Source: Burkholderia sp. Ac-20365
GTDB lineage: Bacteria > Pseudomonadota > Gammaproteobacteria > Burkholderiales > Burkholderiaceae
Length of the DNA: 64,000 nt
Assembly (NCBI RefSeq): GCF_017104715.1
Contig: NZ_JAAGPI010000002.1
Coordinates: 62,001-126,000 of the forward strand
Direction: 5' to 3'
The translations under genes and the position numbers were made by a program. The notes under the pieces were generated by a model. It was not told where the DNA came from. It saw only the letters and a program-made list of their open reading frames with translations, and ran no database searches. Of the stretch, positions 8,001 to 16,250 are shown one piece after another (position 1 is the stretch's first letter; each line of letters begins with the position of its first letter).

Positions 8001-9521
8001 TCAGAAGAAGCCCAACGGTTTGTCGCTATAGCTGACGAGCAGATTCTTCGTTTGCTGATAGTGGTCGAGCATCATCTTGTGATTCTCGCGTCCGATACCC
8101 GACTGCTTGTAGCCGCCGAATGCCGCATGCGCCGGATAAGCGTGATAGCAATTCGTCCACACGCGGCCCGCCTGGATTGCACGGCCGAAGCGATACGCGC
8201 GCGTGCCATCGCGCGTCCATACCCCGGCGCCGAGACCGTAGAGCGTGTCGTTGGCAATCTCGAGCGCTTCGTCTTCGTTCTTGAACGTTGTGACAGACAC
8301 CACCGGCCCGAAGATTTCTTCCTGGAAGATGCGCATCTTGTTGTGGCCGCGGAACACGGTCGGCTTCACGTAATAGCCCTTCGAAAGCTCACCGTCGAAC
8401 TTGTTCTGCTCGCCGCCGATCAGGCATTGCGCGCCTTCCTGCTTGCCGAGATCGATATACGACAGGATCTTTTCCAGTTGTTCCTGCGAAGCCTGCGCGC
8501 CGATCATCGTCTTCGAATCGAGCGGATGTCCCTGCTGGATTGCAGCGACGCGCTTCACAGCGCGCTCCATGAAGCGGTCGTATACCGACTCTTCGATCAG
8601 CACGCGCGACGGGCACGTACACACTTCACCCTGATTCAGCGCGAACATCGCGAAGCCTTCGAGCGCCTTGTCGAAGAAGCTGTCGTCCTTGTCGAGCACG
8701 TCGGCGAAGAAGATGTTCGGGCTCTTGCCGCCCAGTTCCAGCGTGACAGGAATGATATTCTGGCTCGCGTACTGCATGATCAGACGGCCCGTCGTCGTTT
8801 CACCCGTGAAGGCGATCTTCGCGATGCGCTTGTTCGACGCGAGCGGCTTGCCTGCTTCAAGACCGAATCCATTGACCACGTTCACGACGCCCGCCGGCAG
8901 CAGATCGTGAATCAGTTCCATCAGCACGAGGATCGAAGCGGGTGTCTGTTCAGCAGGCTTGAGCACGACGCAGTTGCCTGCCGCGAGTGCGGGCGCGAGC
9001 TTCCACGTGGCCATCAGAATCGGGAAATTCCACGGGATGATCTGGCCGACCACGCCGAGCGGCTCATGAAAGTGATACGCGACCGTGTCGTGATCGATTT
9101 CCGAAATGCCGCCTTCCTGCGCGCGCACGGTGCCTGCGAAATAGCGGAAGTGATCGATGGCGAGCGGGATATCGGCGGCCATCGTTTCGCGCAGCGGCTT
9201 GCCGTTATCGATCGTCTCGGCGACAGCGAGACGTTGCAGGTTCGCCTCCATGCGGTCGGCGATCTTGTAGAGGATGTTCGCGCGATCCGCGACCGAGGTC
9301 TTGCCCCATGCCGCCTTCGCGCGATGCGCGGCGTCCAGCGCCAGTTCGATGTCGGCTTCGCGCGAGCGCGGAATCGACGTGAACGGTTCGCCCGTAATCG
9401 GCGAGATGTTGTCGAAGTACTCGCCGCCAACCGGCGCCACCCATTCCCCGCCGATGAAATTCGCGTATTGCTTCTTGTACGGGAACTCGGTGGTCAGAAA
9501 CTTCATCTCTGCGTGATTCAT
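8001..9521 (-). CDS. exaC: Acetaldehyde dehydrogenase (NAD-dependent, ExaC/AldA type)
   Basis: 506 residues, full length. It oxidises acetaldehyde to acetate with NAD+. The PWNFP Rossmann-region motif, the general base in LELGGKSPN (near residue 268) and the catalytic Cys in [11 protein letters not shown] (near residue 302) are present; the GEVCTCPSR form is typical of the ExaC/AldA group. The ATG at 9521 has GAGGAGC upstream; the longer open frame to 9725 is not needed. It is transcribed away from the EutR-like regulator and towards DUF779, and converges on eat-eutBC. Together these supply a complete ethanolamine-to-acetate route. A sigma-54-type promoter lies about 100 bp upstream. Confidence 0.93.
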   Translation of the reverse strand: MNHAEMKFLTTEFPYKKQYANFIGGEWVAPVGGEYFDNISPITGEPFTSIPRSREADIELALDAAHRAKAAWGKTSVADRANILYKIADRMEANLQRLAVAETIDNGKPLRETMAADIPLAIDHFRYFAGTVRAQEGGISEIDHDTVAYHFHEPLGVVGQIIPWNFPILMATWKLAPALAAGNCVVLKPAEQTPASILVLMELIHDLLPAGVVNVVNGFGLEAGKPLASNKRIAKIAFTGETTTGRLIMQYASQNIIPVTLELGGKSPNIFFADVLDKDDSFFDKALEGFAMFALNQGEVCTCPSRVLIEESVYDRFMERAVKRVAAIQQGHPLDSKTMIGAQASQEQLEKILSYIDLGKQEGAQCLIGGEQNKFDGELSKGYYVKPTVFRGHNKMRIFQEEIFGPVVSVTTFKNEDEALEIANDTLYGLGAGVWTRDGTRAYRFGRAIQAGRVWTNCYHAYPAHAAFGGYKQSGIGRENHKMMLDHYQQTKNLLVSYSDKPLGFF

Positions 9522-9611
9522 CTGTGTGCTCCTCACATGTTGGATGTCGATGTATTCGGTTGGATATATCAGCCGGGTTGGCAGTATGTGCTGCTGCCTC
9601 GGGTGCTTATC

Positions 9612-9626
9612 GCCAGAAGCGTGCCA
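9612..9626 (-). promoter_or_regulatory. Sigma-54 promoter of exaC
   Basis: The minus strand reads TGGCACG-CTTC-TGGC, which matches the sigma-54 consensus TGGCACG-N4-TTGC at every defined position but one (TGGC for TTGC) and keeps the required 10 bases between the GG and GC doublets. It would start transcription near 9600, giving a leader of about 80 nt. Aldehyde dehydrogenases of this type are known to be sigma-54 controlled in several Proteobacteria. No enhancer-binding activator is encoded in the window. Confidence 0.65.
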
Positions 9627-9744
9627 ACATGCATGACGAGGCGGCCAATGCCGGTGCATGCGGCACTGTCGCGATGCACGTCGCTTTGCGAGCGCGCGTG
9701 TGCGTCCGGATGACGTTGCATCCATGAGCAGTTCGAACGACGAG

Positions 9745-9761
9745 TGTTCATCGATTGAACA
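9745..9761. promoter_or_regulatory. Palindrome TGTTCA-N5-TGAACA, candidate upstream activator site
   Basis: A perfect 6-bp inverted repeat with a 5-bp spacer lies in the 357-bp region between the divergent exaC and EutR-like genes. It is about 145 bp upstream of the predicted exaC start point, a normal distance for an enhancer-binding protein of the sigma-54 system, and about 120 bp upstream of the regulator gene's start codon. It could instead be an AraC-family operator, though those are usually direct repeats. Confidence 0.45.
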
Positions 9762-9878
9762 GGGCGGCGCGCTTCACAGGCGCACAGTGTGATGATCCGT
9801 TCGGCATGGGACTTGCGTCGGTTGACGACCGCAAGTTCAATGTCACATGCAGGTGCATGTTCATCATCGACGCCACAT

Positions 9879-10886
9879 ATGACGACCAATCTGTCCACCT
9901 TGTCTCCGCCAACGGCCGCGTGCCGGGTCGAAACCAGCGTCGCGCACGATGCCGATGAGCAGGCGCGCAATCTTCATGGCTGGACACAGACCTACGATCA
10001 ACTCACGGCTGGCCGTTTCGTCGGCAGGCTGACGGGCCTGCATCTCGACGACATGCACGTGTTCTGCGAGACGACCAGCCAGTCGCTGCGCCAAACCTGT
10101 GAAGTGCCGTCTGATGCCTACTGGTTCGGCATTCCCGCCGGCGACGAGGGCACAGGTCGTATCGGTCCGCAACCGATCGGGCGCGATTCGCTCGCGTTCC
10201 AGCGCGGCGGCGTCGAGTTCGAGCTGTTGACGCCGGGCGGCTACGGGATCTTCGGTGTCGTCGTGCGTGGCGAGGTGCTGCATCGGCATGCAGAAGCCGT
10301 CGAGCACGCGGATCTGATCGACCGTGCCGGGCAAACGGGCGTGATTCCCATCGATACAGACCACAAGGCGCGCTTCTGCGCGCTGCTCGCCGGCGTACTC
10401 GACGATACGGCGAACGCTGCGCTGTCGGAGCGTGCGCGGCGTAATCTGCAGACCTCGGTGCTGTCGTCGCTGTTCGATCTGTGCGCGTCGACGTCGCTCG
10501 AACCGGTTGCGATTCCGGCGCGTCCGCGCAGACAGTGGATCGTGTCCGAGGCGCGCGACTACGTGCTTGCCAATCGCGACCGTCCCGTCGGTGTGCCGGA
10601 GCTGTGCGAGCATCTGCACGTGAGCCGCCGCACGCTGCAGTACTGCTTTCAGGACGTGCTGGGCCTCGCGCCCGCGAATTATCTGCGCGCGATTCGCCTC
10701 AACGGCGCGCGCCGTGAACTGTGCGGCGCGGCGCCCGGCGAGCGTACCGTGCAGGATGTCGCAGCCGCCTGGGGCTTCTGGCATCTGAGCCAGTTCGCCA
10801 CCGACTATCGCAAGCTGTTCGGCGTGCGTCCTTCCGAAACGCTGAAAACGGTTCACCCGCCCGCCAGCGCATTGCTGGCTCATTGA
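9879..10886 (+). CDS. AraC-family regulator of ethanolamine use (EutR-like)
   Basis: 335 residues from the ATG at 9879. The C-terminal 110 residues carry the AraC-type DNA-binding domain (VGVPELCEHLHVSRRTLQYC, then TVQDVAAAWGFWHLSQFATDYRKLFGVRPSE split over two helices). The N-terminal part (DQLTAGRFVGRL, FGIPAGDEG, GVEFELLTPGGYGIF) resembles the effector domain of EutR, which senses ethanolamine with vitamin B12 in enterics. Its position between exaC and eat-eutBC supports that role. An in-frame ATG at 9840 is a possible alternative start; neither has a clear ribosome site. Whether it acts on exaC, the eut operon, or both is unknown. Confidence 0.8.
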   Translation: MTTNLSTLSPPTAACRVETSVAHDADEQARNLHGWTQTYDQLTAGRFVGRLTGLHLDDMHVFCETTSQSLRQTCEVPSDAYWFGIPAGDEGTGRIGPQPIGRDSLAFQRGGVEFELLTPGGYGIFGVVVRGEVLHRHAEAVEHADLIDRAGQTGVIPIDTDHKARFCALLAGVLDDTANAALSERARRNLQTSVLSSLFDLCASTSLEPVAIPARPRRQWIVSEARDYVLANRDRPVGVPELCEHLHVSRRTLQYCFQDVLGLAPANYLRAIRLNGARRELCGAAPGERTVQDVAAAWGFWHLSQFATDYRKLFGVRPSETLKTVHPPASALLAH

Positions 10887-11334
10887 CGACCCGCCAACCG
10901 CCCAACGCCCGGGCAAGGTTTACGCATCCGCTAGAATTGCGGCATGCGCGGCCTGTGTCGCCCCTCGATCCATCATGCTTGTTGAAAACCTGGCACGCGT
11001 GTCGGCGTGTCTTTGCCTGTCCACAGCAGGCTGTGGATAACCGCAAGGATAGGCGGGTGAAACGCGTGTGGAATCGATGTGGACGTAAACGGGGTAACTC
11101 GACGTTCGCGTTCAGGCCGCAAAAGTTGTTAGTCGAACGCCAACCGGTGCGCACACTCGCCACACGGGGTTATGCGTTCGGCAAAACGCTGATTCGTTTC
11201 GGTAAACCTGTGTTATCCACAGAAACGTAGTGCCTTTGTTAACTTCTACTACGTATATATACAGGTAAACCTATTGTCTATAAGCCACCGTGCGTGGGCA
11301 GACCGCGCACGGAGGAATCCAGCTGGAGAACACC
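10887..11334. promoter_or_regulatory. Intergenic region with two perfect DnaA boxes and an AT-rich tract
   Basis: No gene is seen. TGTGGATAA at 11032-11040 and TTATCCACA at 11213-11221 are perfect DnaA boxes in opposite orientation, about 180 bp apart, and a partial box (TGTCCACAG) lies just before the first. Between 11235 and 11280 is an AT-rich tract with TTGTTA and TATATA elements that probably holds the promoter for the following zinc-ribbon/dbpA pair, although the hexamer spacing is poor. There is no dnaA, rep or par gene here, so an origin is not indicated; DnaA titration or DnaA control of the downstream genes is possible. Confidence 0.55.
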
Positions 11335-11520
11335 GTGTTTACTTGCATCAACCAGAGCTGCGGAGCGCAGTGGGAAGTGTCCGACGTCGTCATCAAGAAT
11401 GAAGGGCAAGGTCTTCTGTTTCGCTGCCCGATGTGCGGCGCGCGCAACTATGTCGAGCGCTTCGACGCCGACGACGGCACCATCGTCTACGAGCAGATCG
11501 AAGGCCGCCCGTACAACTAA
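11335..11520 (+). CDS. Small zinc-ribbon protein, function unknown
   Basis: 61 residues from a GTG at 11335 that has GGAGAA 5 bases upstream. The pattern C-X4-C (Cys4, Cys9) followed by C-X2-C (Cys31, Cys34) predicts a single zinc ribbon; the tail VERFDADDGTIVYEQIEGRP is acidic. An upstream in-frame GTG at 11290 is possible, but the Cys4 N terminus (FTCINQSCG) looks like the natural start. The gene ends 18 bp before dbpA on the same strand and is likely co-transcribed with it, so an RNA-related role is plausible but unproven. I do not recognise a named family. Confidence 0.7.
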   Translation: MFTCINQSCGAQWEVSDVVIKNEGQGLLFRCPMCGARNYVERFDADDGTIVYEQIEGRPYN

Positions 11521-11538
11521 GCTCACATCGATACCGAC

Positions 11539-12930
11539 ATGACAGACAAGGCTCATCCTTTTAGCGAACTGGCGCTCTCGCCGGCAGCGCTCGCCAATCT
11601 CACGCAACTCGGCTATGTCGAGATGACGCCCATTCAGGCTGCCAGCCTGCCGATCGCGCTGGCCGGTCACGATCTGATCGCGCAGGCCAAGACAGGCAGC
11701 GGCAAGACCGCGGCGTTCTCGCTGGCCTTGCTGGCGCGGCTCGACGCGCGCCGCTACGACGTGCAGGCGATGGTGCTGTGTCCGACCCGCGAACTCGCCG
11801 ATCAGGTGACGCAGGAAATCCGCCGCCTCGCGCGCGCGGAAGAGAACATCAAGGTGCTGACGCTGTGCGGCGGCACACCGATGCGTCCACAGACCGCCAG
11901 CCTCGAGCACGGCGCGCATATCGTCGTCGGCACGCCGGGGCGCATCATGGACCACCTGGAGCGCGGCAGCCTGTCGCTCGACGCGCTCAACACGCTGGTG
12001 CTCGACGAAGCGGACCGCATGCTCGACATGGGCTTCTTCGACGATATCGCGAAGGTTGCGCGCCAGTGTCCGAAGGAGCGGCAGACGCTGCTGTTCTCCG
12101 CGACTTATCCGGAAGGCATCGCGAAGCTGAGCCAGCAGTTCCTGCGCAACCCGAAGGAAGTGAAGCTCGAAGAACGGCACGACGACAGCAAGATCCGCCA
12201 GCGCTTCTACGAAGTGACGGAAGACGAGCGTCTGCACGCCGTCGGCCTGTTGCTGAATCATTACCGGCCAGTGAGCACGATCGCGTTCTGCAACACGAAG
12301 AACCAGTGTCGCGATCTGCTCGACGTGCTGCGCGCGCAAGGTTTTCATGCGCTCGCGCTGCATGGCGAACTCGATCAGCGTGAACGCGATCAGGTGCTGA
12401 TCCAGTTCGCGAATCGTAGCTGCTCGGTGCTCGTCGCGACTGACGTCGCCGCGCGCGGGCTCGATATCGCGCAACTCGAAGCGGTGATCAACGTCGATGT
12501 GACGCCCGATCCGGAAGTGCACACGCACCGTATCGGCCGCACGGGCCGCGCGGATCAGGAGGGCTGGGCGCTGAGTCTTGCGAGCATGAACGAGATGGGG
12601 CGCGTCGGTAACATTGAAGAGGTGCAGGGGCGCGATGTCGAATGGCATCCGCTCGGCGAGCTGAAGACGGCAAGCGACGAGCCGCTGCTGCCGCCGATGG
12701 AAACGCTGCAGATTCTCGGCGGCCGCAAGGAAAAGATCCGTCCCGGAGACGTGCTGGGCGCGCTGACGGGTGAGGCCGGTTTTACCGGCGCTCAGATCGG
12801 CAAGATCAACGTGACGGAGTTTTCGACTTATGTCGCGGTCGAGCGCAGCGTCGCGCGTGATGCGTTGCGCAAGCTCAACGCCGGCAAGGTCAAAGGCAAG
12901 AAGGTGAAAGTGCGTTTGATGGACGAGTGA
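11539..12930 (+). CDS. dbpA: DEAD-box RNA helicase DbpA
   Basis: 463 residues, the usual length for DbpA. It is an ATP-dependent RNA helicase that acts in large ribosomal subunit assembly, guided to hairpin 92 of 23S rRNA by its C-terminal domain. Motif I AKTGSGKT (50-57), motif Ia PTRELADQV, DEAD near residue 155, SAT near 185, and HRIGRTGR near 325 are all visible. The last about 75 residues (ILGGRKEKIRPGDVLGALTG, then GKINVTEFSTYVAVER) form the DbpA RNA-binding domain, which separates it from RhlE and CsdA. It follows the zinc-ribbon gene closely. No clear terminator follows. Confidence 0.92.
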   Translation: MTDKAHPFSELALSPAALANLTQLGYVEMTPIQAASLPIALAGHDLIAQAKTGSGKTAAFSLALLARLDARRYDVQAMVLCPTRELADQVTQEIRRLARAEENIKVLTLCGGTPMRPQTASLEHGAHIVVGTPGRIMDHLERGSLSLDALNTLVLDEADRMLDMGFFDDIAKVARQCPKERQTLLFSATYPEGIAKLSQQFLRNPKEVKLEERHDDSKIRQRFYEVTEDERLHAVGLLLNHYRPVSTIAFCNTKNQCRDLLDVLRAQGFHALALHGELDQRERDQVLIQFANRSCSVLVATDVAARGLDIAQLEAVINVDVTPDPEVHTHRIGRTGRADQEGWALSLASMNEMGRVGNIEEVQGRDVEWHPLGELKTASDEPLLPPMETLQILGGRKEKIRPGDVLGALTGEAGFTGAQIGKINVTEFSTYVAVERSVARDALRKLNAGKVKGKKVKVRLMDE

Positions 12931-13245
12931 GCGGTATGGACACGGCGGCGCGCGACGATGCGCATACCTCATACGAATGTGCGCGAGTCGCAGCGCCATC
13001 ACTCGTTCTCATGGCTACGGAAATAGCATGTTTTCGTATGTCTCCCGCGTCGCTGGCAGGGCGCAGGCGCGCCAGCCACGAGCTTCCGACAGGCGCAGCG
13101 CGGCGACGCGCATGAGCTAAACGCATGCCGCGCATGACAAACTTTCGATTGTTCTCATGCGCGCCTTGTTGCCTAATCGTTCAAACTGAATGGGCCCGAT
13201 GCGCGACGCACGGCCCGCCGATTTGCAGCGAGAAGGAGGAATCTC
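12931..13245. other. Intergenic region, nothing recognised
   Basis: No reading frame with a credible protein, no RNA gene and no convincing terminator or promoter pair is seen between dbpA and the aminotransferase. The only clear signal is the ribosome site GAAGGAGG just before 13246. Confidence 0.5.
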
Positions 13246-14400
13246 ATGCAGAGCGCCTTGCAAGCCCGCTCGAAATTGCCCGACGTCGGCACGACGATCT
13301 TTACCGTCATCGGCCAACTGGCCGCTGAACACAATGCACTGAACCTGTCGCAGGGTGCGCCGAATTTCTCGCCCGACGAAGCGCTCGTCGATGGCGTGAC
13401 CAAAGCCATGCGCGCCGGTCATAACCAGTACGCGCCAATGGCCGGCATCGGCGCGTTGCGCTCGGCGCTCGCGGCGAAGGTCGAAACGCTCTACGGCGTG
13501 CACTACGATCCGTCGACGGAAGTCACGGTGATCGCGAGCGCCAGCGAAGGCCTGTATTCGACCATCAGTGCGCTCGTGCATCCCGGCGACGAGGTGATCT
13601 ACTTCGAGCCGTCGTTCGACAGCTACGCGCCCATTGTGCGGCTGCAGGGCGCAACGCCCATCGCGATCAAGCTGTCGTCGACCGATTTCCGCGTGAACTG
13701 GGACGAAGTGTCCGCGGCGATCACGCCGAAGACGCGGATGATTATTGTCAACACGCCGCACAATCCGACCGCGACGATTTTCAGCGACGCCGATATCGAG
13801 CGCCTGAAGGCGCTCACGCGCAACACGGATATCGTGATTCTCTCCGACGAAGTCTATGAGCACGTCGTGTTCGACGGCGCGAAGCATCACAGCATGGCGT
13901 GCCACCGCGAGCTGGCGGAACGCAGCGTGATCGTGTCGTCGTTCGGCAAGTCGTATCACGTGACGGGCTGGCGCGTCGGTTATTGCCTGGCTCCCGCCGA
14001 ATTGATGGACGAGATCCGCAAGGTCCATCAGTTCATGGTGTTTTCCGCCGATACGCCGATGCAATACGCGTTCGTCGAAGCGCTGTCGAATCCGCGCAGC
14101 TATCTGGACCTGTCGGCGTTCTATCAGCACAAGCGCGATCTGCTGGCGCGCGAGCTGAGCGAATCGCGCTTCGAGCTGTTGCCGAGCGAGGGCAGCTTCT
14201 TCATGCTTGCTCGCTTCCGCGGCTTCTCGGACGAAAGCGACAGCGACTTCGTGCTGCGTCTGATCCGCGATGCGAAGGTCGCGACCATTCCGCTGTCGGC
14301 GTTCTACACGGACGGCACGGATTCCGGCCTGATCCGCCTGAGCTTTTCGAAGGACGACGAGACCTTGATCGAAGGCGCGCGCCGTCTTCGTTCCATCTGA
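13246..14400 (+). CDS. Methionine aminotransferase-like PLP enzyme
   Basis: 384 residues, class I/II aminotransferase. NLSQGAPNF near residue 35, the NTPHNPTA loop, SDEVYEH and the PLP-lysine region SSFGKSYHVTGWRVGY (Lys near 234) are all present. The N terminus (SKLPDVGTTIFTVIGQLAAEHNA split by the conserved GTTIF) matches the YbdL/methionine aminotransferase group, which transaminates methionine, glutamine and aromatic amino acids with 2-oxo-4-methylthiobutyrate. A strong AGGAGG precedes the ATG. A nitrilase-family gene starts 10 bases after the stop; pairing of a glutamine-using transaminase with omega-amidase is a known partnership in methionine salvage and supports this call. Confidence 0.85.
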   Translation: MQSALQARSKLPDVGTTIFTVIGQLAAEHNALNLSQGAPNFSPDEALVDGVTKAMRAGHNQYAPMAGIGALRSALAAKVETLYGVHYDPSTEVTVIASASEGLYSTISALVHPGDEVIYFEPSFDSYAPIVRLQGATPIAIKLSSTDFRVNWDEVSAAITPKTRMIIVNTPHNPTATIFSDADIERLKALTRNTDIVILSDEVYEHVVFDGAKHHSMACHRELAERSVIVSSFGKSYHVTGWRVGYCLAPAELMDEIRKVHQFMVFSADTPMQYAFVEALSNPRSYLDLSAFYQHKRDLLARELSESRFELLPSEGSFFMLARFRGFSDESDSDFVLRLIRDAKVATIPLSAFYTDGTDSGLIRLSFSKDDETLIEGARRLRSI

Positions 14401-14410
14401 GGACCACGCG

Positions 14411-15253
14411 ATGATGCAGCAATCCATCAAGGCAGCCGTCGTGCAGATGAGCAGCAGCGCCGACGTCCAGCAGAATCTCGGCGAAGCACGCCGCTGGGTG
14501 CATCAGGCCGCGCGCGAAGGCGCGACGCTGATCTGCCTGCCCGAATATTTTTGCTGGATCGGCGACGACGAAATGCAGCGTGTCGCGCTGGCCGAAGCAT
14601 TCGGCGATGGTCCGATTCAGCAGGCGCTAGCCGAACTCGCGCGCGAGACGGGCGCATGGCTGATCGGCGGCACGGTGCCGATCCGGCCGTCGCAAGGGCC
14701 GCAGGTCGGCACGCATGCGTACAACACGTCGCTCGTATTCGATCCTTCGGGACAGTGCTCGGCGCGCTACGACAAGATCCATCTGTTCAGCTTCAACCAG
14801 GGCGCGGAACAGCATGCGGAAGGCGACACGATGGTCGGCGGCGATAGCGTCGGCACGGCGCAAGGGCCGTTCGGCACGCTGCGTCTGTCGGTGTGCTACG
14901 ACTTGCGCTTTCCCGAGCTGTATCGTGCGCAACCTGCCGCCGATGTGATCGCCGTACCCGCCGCCTTCACCTACACCACGGGCCTCGCGCATTGGGAATT
15001 GCTGCTGCGCGCGCGTGCCGTCGAGAACCAGGCGTTCGTACTCGCGTCCGGCCAGTGCGGCACGCACTCGAATGGCTGGCGGACTTTTGGTCACAGTATG
15101 ATCGTCGGGCCGTGGGGCGAGGTGCTCGCGCGGCATGACGACGAACCCGGCATCGCACTCGCGACGCTGACACAAAGCGCGCTCGACGAAGCGCGCAACC
15201 GTCTGCCGGTGCTCACGCACCGGCGCATCGCCACGCCGTCTGACGTGCGTTGA
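14411..15253 (+). CDS. Carbon-nitrogen hydrolase, probable omega-amidase (Nit2/YafV-like)
   Basis: 280 residues with the nitrilase-superfamily triad: Glu45 in LPEYF, Lys in YDKIHLF (near 120) and Cys in SVCYDLRFPE (near 161). Enzymes of this branch hydrolyse alpha-ketoglutaramate, the keto acid formed when glutamine is the amino donor, or deaminated glutathione. The immediate upstream transaminase favours omega-amidase, which would pull the transamination forward. Deaminated glutathione amidase (Nit1-like) is the main alternative. It has no signal peptide and is cytosolic. Confidence 0.8.
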   Translation: MMQQSIKAAVVQMSSSADVQQNLGEARRWVHQAAREGATLICLPEYFCWIGDDEMQRVALAEAFGDGPIQQALAELARETGAWLIGGTVPIRPSQGPQVGTHAYNTSLVFDPSGQCSARYDKIHLFSFNQGAEQHAEGDTMVGGDSVGTAQGPFGTLRLSVCYDLRFPELYRAQPAADVIAVPAAFTYTTGLAHWELLLRARAVENQAFVLASGQCGTHSNGWRTFGHSMIVGPWGEVLARHDDEPGIALATLTQSALDEARNRLPVLTHRRIATPSDVR

Positions 15254-15285
15254 ACCGCATTGAACATAAGGGGAAGGAGATCGAT

Positions 15286-16074
15286 ATGAAGCTCGTGAAG
15301 AATCTGCTGATGCTGGCGTGCGCGTTCGCATCGGTGGCGACGGCATCGGCGATGGCCGCCGATGCAACGTCGCTGCGCTATGGCCTCGAGGCGCAATATC
15401 CGCCTTTCGAATCGAAGGGCTCGAATGGTGAGTTGCAGGGTTTCGATATCGATGTCGGCAATGCCGTCTGCAAGACGGCGAACCTGAAATGCAGCTGGGT
15501 CGAAACGTCGTTCGACGGCTTGATCCCTGCGCTGCAGGGCCGCAAGTTCGACGCGATCAACTCGGCGATGAACGCAACGGAAAAGCGCCGCCAGGCAATC
15601 GACTTCACCAACGTGATCTACCGCGTGCCGACCTCGCTGATCGCGCGCAAGGACAGCGGGTTGCAGCCGACGCCCGAATCGCTGAAGGGCAAGCGCATCG
15701 GCGTGCTGCAGGCGTCGATTCAGGAGACGTACGCAAAGGCGCATTGGGAAAACGCGGGCGTCACCGTCGTGCCGTATCAGGACCAGAATCAGGTCTATGC
15801 GGATCTCGTCGCGGGTCGACTCGATGCGACGCTGGTGCTTGCGCCGGCCGGGCAAGCGGGCTTCCTGTCGCGTCCTGACGGCAAGGATTTCGCTTTCGTC
15901 GGCCAGGTGCGCGACGACAAGATTCTCGGCAGCGGCGTCGCGTTCGGTATCCGCAAAGGCGACACCGCGTTGCGCAACCAGTTGAACGCAGCGATCACCA
16001 AAGTGCAGGCGGACGGCACGGTCAAGACGCTGGCGGAAAAGTACTTCGGCAATATCGACGTTTCGGCAAAGTAA
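15286..16074 (+). CDS. Amino-acid ABC transporter, periplasmic solute-binding protein
   Basis: 262 residues starting at the ATG at 15286, which has AAGGAG 6 bases upstream. A signal peptide (MKLVKNLLMLACAFASVATA, cleavage after AMA near residue 24) exports it to the periplasm. The family 3 binding-protein fold is clear: YGLEAQYPPFES, LQGFDIDVGNAVC, WVETSFDGLIPAL, FDAINSAMNATEKRR, KRIGVLQAS. It is most like the lysine/arginine/ornithine/histidine binding group. It is the third gene of the aminotransferase-amidase cluster, but no permease or ATPase genes are nearby, so it must use a transporter encoded elsewhere. The ligand is not defined by sequence alone. Confidence 0.85.
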   Translation: MKLVKNLLMLACAFASVATASAMAADATSLRYGLEAQYPPFESKGSNGELQGFDIDVGNAVCKTANLKCSWVETSFDGLIPALQGRKFDAINSAMNATEKRRQAIDFTNVIYRVPTSLIARKDSGLQPTPESLKGKRIGVLQASIQETYAKAHWENAGVTVVPYQDQNQVYADLVAGRLDATLVLAPAGQAGFLSRPDGKDFAFVGQVRDDKILGSGVAFGIRKGDTALRNQLNAAITKVQADGTVKTLAEKYFGNIDVSAK

Positions 16075-16094
16075 GTTCTTTCGCTGCATAGCGC

Positions 16095-16137
16095 AACGCG
16101 CCGCATGATTTTCGCCATGCGGCGCGTTTCTTTTTTT
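16095..16137 (+). terminator. Rho-independent terminator after the binding-protein gene
   Basis: A perfect 13-bp stem AACGCGCCGCATG/CATGCGGCGCGTT with an 8-nt loop is followed by TTC and seven T. It ends the aminotransferase-amidase-binding protein operon. Confidence 0.9.
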
Positions 16138-16186
16138 GCGCGATTTCTGCCCGATACATCTGACGAATGAATCGTCGAAAGCGAAT

Positions 16187-16213
16187 GGAATAAAGGCTGC
16201 AATGGTCCTGTTA
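16187..16213 (+). promoter_or_regulatory. Candidate ECF sigma promoter of the first anti-sigma-like gene
   Basis: GGAATAAA at 16187-16194 is followed at a 17-base spacing from GGAAT by TGTT. The same GGAATAAA with TGTT at a 16-base spacing lies before the ECF sigma gene. GGAAY -35 boxes are typical of ECF sigma factors. The pairing is inference. Confidence 0.4.
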
Positions 16214-16250
16214 GCGCAGCAGGAACCCGAATTTTGCACGACCTTTGACC

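Noticed and set aside
7683..9713. 676-codon open frame on the plus strand opposite exaC
   Set aside because: Antisense shadow of a full-length dehydrogenase; composition is unnatural.
10950..11334. DnaA boxes and AT-rich tract as a replication origin
   Set aside because: Only two perfect boxes, no iteron array and no dnaA, rep, parA or parB nearby.
11278..13002. 574-codon open frame on the minus strand opposite dbpA
   Set aside because: Antisense shadow; no recognisable domain.
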